Shown: positions 35,561 to 46,384 of the stretch, piece after piece
Numbering within the stretch: position 1 is the first letter of the stretch
Layout: every line of letters begins with the position of its first letter
Assembly (NCBI GenBank): GCA_030765055.1
Contig: CM060954.1
Coordinates: forward strand, 106,702,645 to 106,766,644
DNA length: 64,000 nt
Direction: 5' to 3'
Source: Mantis religiosa
Taxonomy: Eukaryota > Arthropoda > Insecta > Mantodea > Mantidae
Position numbers and translations under genes: made by a program
Notes under the pieces: generated by a model
What the model saw: only the letters and a program-made list of their open reading frames with translations
What the model was told of the DNA's origin: nothing
Database searches by the model: none

Positions 35561-37729
35561 CAGCTATCACGTGTTAAAGATAGGGAGGGCACTTTTGTTG
35601 AAAGACCCCTGTAGCAGTTCTTACATACGTAGAGATTGGAGGTGCCGATGATGTTGGATGGTATTCTCGAAGCCACGAATTGCCACTTCTCGATCTGAGT
35701 CCCCGGTTCAGATCTGCACTGCTTCAATCGTTACATGAGATCTCTTTTCTCAGACGTGGTCGCGAGCGAAAGAATCATTTTTTTAAATTCTTCGATGCAA
35801 TTTTCTGAAAATCAGTTTTAATTACTTTTAATATTTTAGTCCGTTCACTTCGACATTGCACAGTCCAAATACGTCTGTTCTCTTCTAGGTTACGCAATCG
35901 AAAGACGTCTTCTTTCCTAGCTGTTCGCCCAAAGTTATTGATTTTTCCTTCTTCCATTGTCATAACTACCAATCAAACTGAATTTTTACTGGTCCACGTG
36001 ACACATCACATAATCTTATTTTCAAAACTACCAATGGTAAAACATCGCATCATATCACTTACATGTTGCGTCATCCCATGGCCTACTAAATTTTAACAAT
36101 TTCCTTTCTTATTCATTTTAACTTGTCCGTATCTATTCTTAAATCATTAAACATATTTAAACAATTTTACAACTCTTGGGACCTGAATCAAAACAACCAT
36201 TACACCCTTCATTAATGACATACTTGGCTTATGATTGAATACATTTAAGAAATATTTCTAGTAAACGACATTTAGTTCCTGAATACAGTTACAGCATACG
36301 TAGAAAAGGACTGTAAAATAAATGACGAAGCAAGTTATAAATTAGATATGTATAAGCTGAATGATAAAACAAAGAAATACCAACTAAAAGAAATTAAATC
36401 TGAAAAGCTATCTTACTTTGGAAGGTACTGTATAACCGTGAAAATGTTCCTTATATTTTATGAATAAAAGTTACCTTTATTGGAAGCAGAAATCAGGCGT
36501 ACTTCCTTTGCTGTTAGTAATGACTGGAATAGAGGTAACAGTAATTTAATTATACACGTTTGTAACTTTTTATACGCTACCTATTCCACTCCCATCCTTT
36601 CTACCAATTATATCAATGATACCAGTTTACCTTCTGGAGCACAGTATTTCAAATCGCGGCACAGTTCGAATTACATAGACCGAACGTCCGAAACCTAAAG
36701 GCTTGTTTAACTTACCTTTGCTACGTAGAGTACTAATTATTTATAGTACCATTTAGGTATATCTTTCTACTATTTTAGTGATAAACAAAAAATAATACAT
36801 CCTAACATTTAAGAGCTCAAAGAAACTATACGTTAAATCTTACCTTTGAATCCCATGGCCCTGGCAACTATGACCGTAAAATTGGTAATAATATATTTGA
36901 ATAGTGATACAACATTGCTGGTCTTCTTCTTTTGTAATTAATTTTTCTACCACGTATTACATAGTAGGTAGAGAATGTGTTGCACTCCATCCAAAATTTG
37001 GATAACAAAATGTCACTGGAAATACGCGCTTTAAGATGCCTGAATCCAAAACAACTTTCAGAAGAATGTGCATGCATATGTGGTGCATTTATTCTGTGTG
37101 TTTGTATACAACATAACTAAAAATAATTTTAAAAGTTACATAAGATAATTTAATAAAGTCATATCAATTCTAAACTTATATTTAAATTTAATGTCGTTCA
37201 AAGATGCAACACGAAGATTCAAGAAAATCTCCCACTCTCAAGAAATAAGTACAGGAAACTATTTTCGAAATTTTTATATTCTCAAAAATGCCTCTAAGCA
37301 TTTTGATTAGAGAAAAGCCCACTATGTCGTTTTTGTTCAGAAGGAGAAACTAATGGACGAAAACATACTATAATTAAAACAGAACATTATTTCAAATAGC
37401 GTTTTTGTGACTTCCGTTACTATTGGTTCTTATTATTCAATTCTTTGTGATTCTTTTAAATAGTGTCGATTTTCTGTTGTTTCTCGGGATTACCTAGAAA
37501 GAGAATAGAATTTTAATATGAGCATATTACGTTCAATTCTTATACATCTGTTATCGCTGTTCTCTTTGTATCTACATAAAATTAAATATTTAATGAAGCT
37601 ATTTCACTAAAAGCTGTTTCTTTTACAAAACTTATTACAATCCGCGTTTCGTCATAATGCGTATCAAGGAGGAATTTACAGTAATATGTACATCACACGA
37701 ATATTTTATTCTTGCACTGTGACGATCTG
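35561..37729. other. No gene recognised; possible repeat at 37390-37625
   Basis: 35561-35990 has scattered minus-strand open frames and may belong to the transposase relic. The remainder is AT-rich. 37390-37625 resembles 32955-33215. Confidence 0.4.
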
Positions 37730-38235
37730 AGATGAGTGGTGGCACATTGATTCACCACGGCCAAAGAGGTATTTACAAGAACAGGATCCACTTAAAGTCA
37801 TGTTCATTGTTGTTTATGATTTTGATGACATTCTTATCTCATTCAGTTCCTCAAGAAAATCGCGTGAATGGTGCATATTACAGGTTATGGAACTGAATTC
37901 TCATCTCATTGTGTTACACGATGATGCTCACACTCATTCGTCTGCCCCTGTTGTAAATTTACTTCGTAGATGGAACTGGGCAATTCTGGAGCATCCTCCA
38001 TACTTCCCAGATATGAGCCCATGTGATTTCGACCTTTTTTTTGCGAAAATAAAATTAACACTTAGAGAAGTTCGCTTTAGAACCAGACAGACAATTATAG
38101 CAGCAGTAGAGCACTCTGTTCGAATATTAGACAAGACACTGTGATGGCATCCGTCGGCTTTCTGATGTATGGAGGCGAGTTCTTAATGTTGAAGGATATT
38201 ACTTCTAAGCACTGCAATAATGTGACTGCTTCAAA
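37730..38235 (+). pseudogene. mariner-like transposase relic, C-terminal half
   Basis: Reading from about 37733: EWWHIDSPRPKRYLQEQDPLK, then VMFIVVYDFDDIL, LHDDAHTHSSAPVVNLLRRW (second catalytic Asp in the LHDNARPH-type motif, about 37914-37950), HPPYFPDMSPCDFDLF (third Asp, about 37995-38035) and a C-terminal RTRQTIIAAVEHSVR. The frame 37800-38144 is open. The N-terminal DNA-binding half and the first catalytic motif are missing, so this is a 5' truncated copy. This family differs from the two mariner elements at 14.6 and 17.1 kb. Confidence 0.75.
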
Positions 38236-38489
38236 AGTGTTTTATTTGTTGTTAATTGAAATGTTGCCACTAATTATTGAATGACTTAAGTAGTCTACGG
38301 GTATATAAAGTTTAAAAGCATCGACAATTTGTAAAATATCAGATTTTGACAGAGGTGCACGGAGAATCAATCGCTCTCTGATTGGTTAGTTTCTTATATT
38401 TGGCAAAGGTATAAGCACGAGCTTGTTTTATGTTATAAGTTTATGAAAATGTTTATGTCAACGGCGACGATGTAAAGGCATGCATTAAT

Positions 38490-38729
38490 GCCCGCCTCGG
38501 TAGCGTAGATGGTAGCATGTCTGCCTCACGTTCAAGAGGTCCCGAGTTCGAATCTCGGTTAGGGTGGGTTATTTGGATACGGGTTTTCCGGGGTTTTCCG
38601 TTATCCAGGAAGACGAATGTCGGGTAACGCAGCTCCATTGACCCCGGGCTCATTTGAGCATCATTTCACCCATTGCATTCATCGTCCGATATGACCTAAC
38701 GTTGGAGGACGTAAAATTATAAAAAAAAA
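38490..38729 (+). repeat. tRNA-derived SINE (family A), full length
   Basis: Starts GCCCGCCTCGGTAGCG with an A-box-like TAGCGTAGATGGTAGC and a B box at CCGAGTTCGAATCTC (about 38540-38554). The body carries the GGATACGG...CCGTTATCC hairpin and the tail ends in a short A run. The 7-bp GCATTAA at 38482-38488 and 38730-38736 is the likely target duplication. The anticodon-loop area (CTGCCTCACG) recalls tRNA-Val but this is not certain. Confidence 0.88.
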
Positions 38730-38739
38730 GCATTAACAT

Positions 38740-39769
38740 AATATGAAAAAACATCTTTTGTGCTTATGCTATAAGTTCCATTCCATTAGGCCATGCTTTA
38801 GTCATCTAGATGCGGAAGCAATGTGAAGTAGCGTTAGTAGCTTCTTAACAATATTAGGGAAACAAACGAAGGTGTACAAATCTTGACGACGGGTCACTTC
38901 ACGCAATTATTTTCCGCTTCTTTCTATTCCAGCAGGATGTTGTCGTAAGCAGAGGATGAGGTACACCAGAATATTTTGTCAAATAACCAGAGCGTTGCAC
39001 TAATTATAACTTCCAGTAAAAGTGTTGAAGTAGGAAACCTGGTTGCACGCTACTCGTGTTTTATGAATCAACTTTAAACAAATTATACTAAATATAAAAC
39101 GAATACTTCATTTCCTAGACCGGCATGACTTAGAAATAATGCACCACTTCGGAAGCGTAGGTTGAGATATAACTCATTTAAACTATCTGCATTACTTCAC
39201 CCATAAAACCATTTGTTTTGAATGACTTAATTAAGAAAACAATTTAAACCATAAAAAACCAAGATCAACTATGGATTGCCTGTAACAGTTATTGTTGTCA
39301 GCATTTTTGACTCCGTTATATTTATTTAAAAGAGAAAATTCACTGTTGGATGAATTTCCTAAGAGCTTTCTGTTGACCTAAAATCACAGGGAAAAGAGAT
39401 TATAAATCTATTTACTCTCATGCTTGCACAAACGAGGAAAAATGTTTAAGACGAATTCCATATGGAACGAAGGAGGAGGATAGAGTTAGAAATAAGAAGT
39501 AATAGTGGGAAGACAGTGGATAGAATAAAGTCAGAGGAATACAAAAATAGGCTTATATTATCCATTAATGGATTTTTTTTAACTTTTATCGTGATACAAA
39601 TGGTGCACATGTTGAGTATAGGAATCGTAAACTTTGCAATTTACTTAGCATAGTGCAGCATTTGACTCATATGGTTATATCATTAAAACACATAGTTTGT
39701 CAAATGAATGTCGTGGCATAAGCCAGTTCGGTTATACCAGAATATACAGAAGAATAACCGTTTATAATA
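38740..39769. other. No gene recognised
   Basis: AT-rich, without a supported open frame or repeat. Confidence 0.5.
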
Positions 39770-39773
39770 ATAA

Positions 39774-40270
39774 TGTCACCCAATTATCGGAAGACACGAC
39801 CAACTGTCAGCTGAGTGGAGGACAGGAGGCATTCAGCCATGCCTACCCATTTATCTCGTGTCACTAACTGAGGGGATGGTTGGGAAAGTATCACGGGCAC
39901 TGTACTGCCTCTTTCCCCTCCCCCTGACGTCTGGAACAGTAGGAATGATGTTTCGAGCCGCGAAGCTTCCAGAAACAGCGATCTTCCTATATAAGGGCTG
40001 CAGTGGACGAGTAAGTTCAGTTCTTGGCGAGCAGCCGTGAAGAGCGCAAAGCTAGCGAACGGAGTGGAAGACTGTGTACGTGTATCAGAGGAGTACTGTA
40101 CGTAATTGTCAGTGGAGTGGACCTGTGACAGATGAACTGGTGGATTGTAATTGTGTGCGCTACGTAATTCTATGTAATCGGAAAGAGTTCCAACTGTAAT
40201 TTGGTGGAAATAAAGAACATTTTGAGTTTTTGCAATTGGACTTTCAATTCTACAAACCCACAAAGTCACA
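39774..40270 (+). mobile_element. Solo LTR related to the 54.5-kb Gypsy element
   Basis: Begins TGTCACCCAATTATCGG and ends CCCACAAAGTCACA, as do the LTRs at 54564 and 59829. Internal blocks are shared too: TCACTAACTGAGGGG, GTGGAAATAAAGAACATTTT and ATTGGACTTTCA. It is 497 bp, against 428 bp for the other family member, and clearly diverged, so it is a sister subfamily. The 4-bp ATAA flanks it on both sides (39770-39773, 40271-40274), so it formed by recombination between the two LTRs of one insertion. It keeps TATATAA (39988-39994), a TCAGTT start-like site 31 bases downstream, and AATAAA (40209-40214). Confidence 0.9.
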
Positions 40271-40273
40271 ATA

Positions 40274-40279
<6 letters not shown>

Positions 40280-40309
<30 letters not shown>
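40280..40309. repeat. Poly(A) tract
   Basis: Run of 30 A, nine bases after the solo LTR and outside its target duplication. Confidence 0.9.
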
Positions 40310-40310
<1 letters not shown>

Positions 40311-40312
<2 letters not shown>

Positions 40313-41189
40313 GAGAAATTCCTGTAAATGCATAAGTGCAACACGTTTAGTAGTCCTACATAAAAGAAACATAATCCTGTTTAGTAATCGATGAGTTCTA
40401 CGCTTATTTTGGTAAGAAACTCCGCAATAATCAATTAAAAATAAAAATTCATTTTTCCTTTATGTTTATTTCGATGTAGGTTTGGGTTACATAGTAAAGG
40501 AGAAAAGCAGGTAAATTGCAGCCTGCATAGACTTATTGTACTATCATTGCTCAGGAGAAAGGGGTGAAGGGAAAGAACTATAGGAGGCTATAGGCCACAG
40601 AAACTGCCCATAGACTGAGAGATAGAGAGCAATGAACGCCCTGTCGAAAAATCAGTCTTCTAGCCGGCTACTTAATGCTCGTTGTTGTTTACATAGCATA
40701 GTTTATCAATGAAAGATTTAACAATTTGAGTAAATAACCTCATATCCTTCAACGTTATGTACTTTCCTGACAGTTATTTTGGTAAGAGATGGTTCTCTAC
40801 AGTATTTGTGCTACTGGGGTTGAAACAGAGTTCCTTCATAAAAAGAATTAACCTGGGAATGACAACTAACAGAGGACTTTGTCAAGGCAGATGCATGTGA
40901 AAGTTCAAGGATAGGGCAAGGTTGCTTGGCGCTTCTATTTCAAATGTCAAGCACGACTTCATACGGGCTACCCGGATTCGTTGGGTATGCCATATTCGTC
41001 ACAATGTGGTGGGAGTGGACACTGCATGTACGTTGCGAAATTTGTACAGGTTTGTCTGACTCATGCCAGATTGCTTGTCTTAATGCGGACACTTCTAACA
41101 ACCTACAACAGTAACATCCAGTCTATATGTTGTTCACGAATCGTTGATTTTACAGCAACAGACAACCACTAGTTTTCTTAAAGATAACC
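40311..41189. other. No gene recognised
   Basis: Two overlapping small frames (40926-41172) show no domain. Confidence 0.4.
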
Positions 41190-41345
41190 TTCCGTAAAAA
41201 AGGCCAAAATTTGCCAAAATTCACAAGGGTTATTAAGTGCTACAAGAGTACTTAAAAGCCATCGGTCTGGGTCAGGTTTGAACCATGACCTTGGGGTCAG
41301 TAGAATAGTGCCTATCGAACTCACCAACTAGACCAGCATGCTTAT
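41190..41345 (-). repeat. Possible second tRNA-derived SINE (family B)
   Basis: On the minus strand, GCATGCTGGTCTAGTTGGTGAG (tRNA-like head, with an A-box-like TGGTCTAGTTGG) is followed about 40 bases later by GGTTCAAACCTGACCC, a good B box. A non-tRNA part rich in short repeats follows. No flanking duplication was located and only one copy is in the window. Confidence 0.55.
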
Positions 41346-41794
41346 TTGTGATGATATAAAACAATTGATGCTCTTATTGCGTAAATTTTTAAGCAAAAAG
41401 TTGAAATTATACATTTATTTTCTCCCAAACTAGTAGGATATTACAAATTAATTCTTAAAATCTATTACTATATCTACCATTACAGAGTTTAATTGGGCAT
41501 ATATAAATATCTTCAAAAATGAATAACTGCAACTTGTGGAGCAAATTTTCAAAACAATTTTAAAAAATGGAATGAAAGCATTAATATTCAGGAAACTAAA
41601 TCAAACAATGCATGAGATTTGAAATTTCTCAGATAGTTATCCTAAAAAATAAATAAAAAATAAAATAAAACATAAACAATTAAACAGCTAAAAGAAGCAA
41701 TATTTTATACATTAAGACTATTTGAAATTTCATATAAACAGAGATATCACAAACATTTCAGCAGAACTTGATTGGAAGCAAAATCATAATCAAT
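41346..41794. other. No gene recognised
   Basis: Very AT-rich; nothing seen. Confidence 0.5.
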
Positions 41795-41875
41795 CGAGTG
41801 AGATGTCTCAGACGGTAGCGTGTGTAATACAACCGGGAGGTTGCGGTGTCAAATCTCGTGTACCGCCCAAAACAG
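41795..41875 (+). repeat. Possible third tRNA-like SINE head (family C)
   Basis: GAGTGAGATGTCTCAGACGG followed by TAGCGTGTG gives an A-box-like segment; GGTGTCAAATCTCGTGTACC is a damaged B box with the flanking pairing of a T arm. About 75 bases are tRNA-like. No tail or duplication was seen. Confidence 0.45.
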
Positions 41876-43654
41876 ACTTAAGAGGCGAATAAATGTAGAA
41901 AACAGTCCAAATGTAAGCTTTTAATTGTTTTGCATAGTCTTTAAATTGGAATTTCATGTCAGAAATGAGAAATTGTAACAAATTCTGGTAAAATTTAAAT
42001 TAAAAATCCAGGGAGGCCGAAGAATTATTCAGAAAAATATTTTATCTATAACTGTAGGTACAAATGCATTTATGACTAGTATTGTATCAGTCATTTTCTA
42101 CTGCAAATCCAGCACAACTTCACATCTTACAAAAATCATATATGAGGAGAAATAAACTTTAGCCTTCTTTTAGGGCAAAGTTGGCTCTACAAATTTATAT
42201 TACCTCTATGAATGACAACTTTCTGTACTCAAGTTATTTATGTTTACAAATATATGTGAATCTGCTTTCTCAAGTTTTTCTCTTCTGGTATAAATGGCCC
42301 ATTTCCTAAGAATTACTCATACATTTTATTCAAAATATGGTATGACTGAGAGAACTTAATATCTTTATTTATAAACATTGTTCTTTGGTTTAAAATTGGT
42401 TGATAGAACTTTTAATCTCCCTTTAAAACTTTTGGTAGTTTCCCCCAACCGTCAGTAAATACCGAATATATCAAAGAACGAAAGAAACTGTCATAGCCAC
42501 CACGCAGTTCTATTAGGTTACCCAGACAAATTTAATGGCTGGTTATTGCGAAATAAAGCTATCTTCACGTTTACTACGTGCACGTACCACAAAACAGCCA
42601 TCCCACGTCGTATAAAGTAAACCAACAACCTAGATTACATAGAAGGCGATTACGCAACTAGGGTCATCTCTGTGTCATATCTGGGTGTAACAAAGAACAC
42701 GCAGGTATCTGTCGCGATATTGTTTATATGCTAAAACTACAGGGAATACTTTCTTCTCCTGAATAGGTGCATTATATTCTTAGAGACAGCTCACATTATG
42801 CTACTTAATATTTATTGTGTTTTCGTTTTTGACTTACACCATTCACAGATGACAGCTAAATTAATCTTCTCTAAAATTCCTCTTCCTTAGGTAAAGTTCA
42901 AAACGTATTTATGCGTCGTCATAGAATATCAAATAACCTTTATGGGCCGAATGCAGTACTCCATCTAGAAAGTAAATATGATTGGAAACATGCATATGAA
43001 AACAGTTATAGTTAAAAAATATTCGACTGGTGTAACCGAAAAGATATTTGAGCCCATTTTATGTATTTGTATCGGCAGTTATGCTGATGGTAATGCATCG
43101 CTGAAAAAATTCCACACACAGCCTAGGCATATCTATATTGGATTTCTGACACAGAAAAGCTTTTTGAGGAAATTTTCTAGTGACGAAGTCACGAAAGCGA
43201 TGCCATTCTACCTGCAGACTCGGCTGTAATCGTGTCTTCTGTATTTTAGAGATGGAATTCGTGTTTTCGACTCACAAAAGATACATTATACTGAAAAATG
43301 AGGTGAATCAAAGCATAGAACTCTTGGTATAAGCAGGAAGACCATCGTAAATTATTTAGAACTTCATAATAGCCTTCTTCCAATGTTACAACATATTTGT
43401 GAGGTCACGATACTCCTCTAATGGTCTGCCGTATTGCCTAACCTTTTGTCTTCTAGTAGTCTAGTTAGATTCAAATCTTATAAATATTTTAACATTAAAA
43501 TTACCTATTGCGATAAATGTTTAAATTCAGGCATTGAGGTAAAAGATACAAGCACAAAACTTATGCAATGCCATGACTTTCATGGGAAGAAGTTAAATGT
43601 CCATAAGAAACTTCAAAATATTTTATATTAATATTATACAATAAAGCTTCGTCT
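41876..43654. other. AT-rich region without recognised gene
   Basis: Open frames at 42978-43229 and 43434-43631 show no domain I recognise. Confidence 0.45.
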
Positions 43655-43689
43655 ATGTGTGTGATGTGTGTGTGCGTGTGTGTGTGTGA
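43655..43689. repeat. (TG)n microsatellite
   Basis: Interrupted TG repeat (TGTGTGATGTGTGTGTGCG, then more TG units). Confidence 0.9.
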
Positions 43690-43981
43690 GCACGCGTTGG
43701 TATGACTGTGCGTAATCTCAGAAACCACTCTTTTAGCGTTAAAAGTCAACGTTTTCTTTCCAAGGGAGATCGAATATACCACTTCCTAATTTCGAAACAT
43801 AAGTCACTAAAGGATTAAAAAGAATTTATTAGGATAGGAACATATTGTAGTTCTTAAAAGTATCTAATTTTGAAGGCGATTTTGACTTTTCAGTGTGTGG
43901 AAAATGCACATAATAGTCAAAGGTCCGAAAATTCAGTTTTCAACAATATGTATATGCAAATGGTTACGACAAAAGACACAA

Positions 43982-44212
43982 GCCCACCTTGGTAGCGTGG
44001 TGGTAGCATATCTGCCTCACGTTCAAGAGGTCCCGAGTTCGAATCTCGGTCAGGGTGAGTTACCTGGATAAGGTTTTTTCCGGGGTTTCCCCTTATCCTG
44101 TAAGACGAATGTCGGGTAGCTCTAAGCTCCATGGATCCCGGACTCATTTGAGCATCATTTCATCCATTCAATTCATCGTCCGATATGACTTAACGTTGGA
44201 GGACGTAAATTA

Positions 44213-44244
<32 letters not shown>
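43982..44244 (+). repeat. tRNA-derived SINE (family A), youngest-looking copy
   Basis: Full head, B box GAGTTCGAATCTCGG, perfect body hairpin GGATAAGG...CCTTATCC and a poly(A) tail of about 30 bases. The 10-bp duplication AAAAGACACA (43971-43980, 44245-44254) flanks it. The long uninterrupted A tail and full duplication suggest a recent insertion. Confidence 0.92.
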
Positions 44245-44250
<6 letters not shown>

Positions 44251-44254
44251 CACA

Positions 44255-46135
44255 GCAAACATATGAAAATTGGATTATACTTCAATGGAATCACTTTCAT
44301 TTAAATTTCACTTAAATATTGCTGCTTCTACAGATGAATGAATGAAGTTTGGGGTATCTTTGAATGTTTATTGTATTTTCATGGTGTGGTAATGAAGCTT
44401 TAAAAATTGAGAAGATTATCTGTGAATGGAAACGACTCTATGTCATTTCTGAAATTTTTAGAATTGTGTATCCTCGTTTTTTCTTTCCTCCATTAAATCC
44501 TTTACCACACTTAGAAGTTTTAGAACTTTAAAACTAATTTTTAGATTTATACATCAAAGTTATAAACCTAGGCATACGATATAGTTTTCAGCAGCTAAAT
44601 TACAGTTTCCACAAGCTAAACATTTGATTTCATGAATCTACAATGCATATACACTTTCTAAAAGTTAAGAAATGCAGTTTAATTATTTGGTATTTAAGGA
44701 CTTTTCGTTTTTAAGCTACGCTGTTTACACACGAACACACCGGTGTTCTAAAATACTTTTCTTTGGATTCAGAGTTCTCAAAATGGTATTTCCAATGAAA
44801 TATCTGTATCGAACTTTTTGATGAAATACAGGGTAAGTTGTAGAAAAATAAAACTAGGTATTTGCCCTAAAATCTGAGATCTTCTCATAAACTATAATAA
44901 CTGATACGTTTGCAGTGAAATATAAGTGAATGTAATTTGCAGCCAATATTCGATTAGTTTTATCTCTATCAAAGAATTCCCTCCAGACAATCATAATACC
45001 TAGCAATAATAACCATCTTTTTACAGACATCAAACTGGCCGTGGATTGATCCTTGAGGGCGTTTAAAACCCTTGCACGGTGATTTCTGCTGTGATGATTC
45101 ATTGGTGTAATCAAGGTAACACTACGGAAACCACCTTCCAAGGTCTTTCTTACCTTGTGTCCTTACACACTTGATCAGATGAAACTTGAGTACCGGGCTA
45201 TACGTGTTGGGTGATACTGGGACACTAATGTTGCATTGCAATGCAACAAGAAGTAACAAGAAGTGCAAGGATACTTCCGCAATACGTTTTGAGGAGACTA
45301 AATGTTGAAGATTGGTACAAAATGCCAATATCGGCATAAAAAGAAATAGATTATGATGGTTTAACTGTCAGACTCGAGATGTACTATAAAGACCAACCTA
45401 AAGAAGTAATTATAGAGGATATACGAGTACAATCTGCAATATCATTTTGCTTGGATACATGCAGATCCAACAAATAGAAATGAAATGAAATGTGTAGTGT
45501 TTAACGCCCGCTTTTACTACAAACGGCACCGCAGGTGATTCAATAAATAGAGGTAACAGGCTTGAAGGTGGGTGCTTTTGGGATGATCAAGTTGTTTCTT
45601 ACCTCTTGGAATGTGTTCGACCTCAAGAAGAACAAAATAAAGGATAGAGGATCAATAATATTCCTTCGCAATTATTTTTACACTAACTAATTTATTATAT
45701 GTGATTCATAAAAATTCATTTCTATTGCTCTTTTCTTCTTTTTTGATCTGTGTCTTGTAATTTAGGAGTTACATGTTTCTTATTTTTCTCATTTTAATTT
45801 GAAATTACTATTGTCATGTACGCTTTATAGCAGGCATTTGCATCTGCAGGAATATGTGTTTCAATAAACAATAAATAATTGGACGTTACTCTTTAATTTA
45901 ATTTTATCATTGATAACATTTGTAAGAACATGTGATTTGCTTGGGATGAACGATTCCAGGACCGCACCATCCTCAAAATAAAGGACCCTTAAATAGACAC
46001 AGGGAAGGAAGAATGAACGAAGTTGTCATGGTGGTATAAATTTGCATGATCTTCAATTTTATTTATACATTTTGTTTTACTTGTAGACACATTATAATTA
46101 TTTATATGTTAAATATATTTTAAAACGGCACTGAG
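44255..46135. other. No gene recognised; one palindrome
   Basis: Minus-strand open frames at 44854-45337 show no domain. A perfect palindrome lies at 45229-45248. A short GAAATGAAATGAAATG repeat is near 45478. Confidence 0.45.
45229..45248. repeat. Perfect 20-bp palindrome
   Basis: TGTTGCATTGCAATGCAACA equals its own reverse complement. Its role, if any, is unknown. Confidence 0.85.
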
Positions 46136-46149
46136 TCTATAATTTTTTA

Positions 46150-46373
46150 GCCCGCCCGTTCAAGAGGTTCCGAGTTCGAATCTCGGTCAGGGTGAGTTAC
46201 CTGGATAAGGTTTTTCCGGGGTTTCCCTTATCCTTACAGACGAATGTCGGGTAGTTTTAAGCTCCATGGAACCTGGAAACATTTGAGCATCATTTCACCC
46301 CTTTCATTCACCGTCCGATGTGACTTAACGTTGGAGGACGTAAAATTACAAAATTAAAAAAACAAAACAAATT
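46150..46373 (+). repeat. SINE family A with deleted promoter head
   Basis: GCCCGCC is followed at once by CGTTCAAGAGGTTCCGAG, so about 35 bases of the head, including the whole A box, are missing. B box, body hairpin and tail are intact. An 11-bp duplication TCTATAATTTT flanks it (46136-46146, 46374-46384). Confidence 0.88.
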
Positions 46374-46384
46374 TCTATAATTTT

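Noticed and set aside
38515..38653. tRNA gene at the SINE head
   Set aside because: The anticodon and acceptor stems do not pair properly and the same sequence is repeated with a common body and tail; it is a SINE head.
39784..40344. 186-codon minus-strand open frame
   Set aside because: It is the antisense of the solo LTR plus a poly(A) tract.
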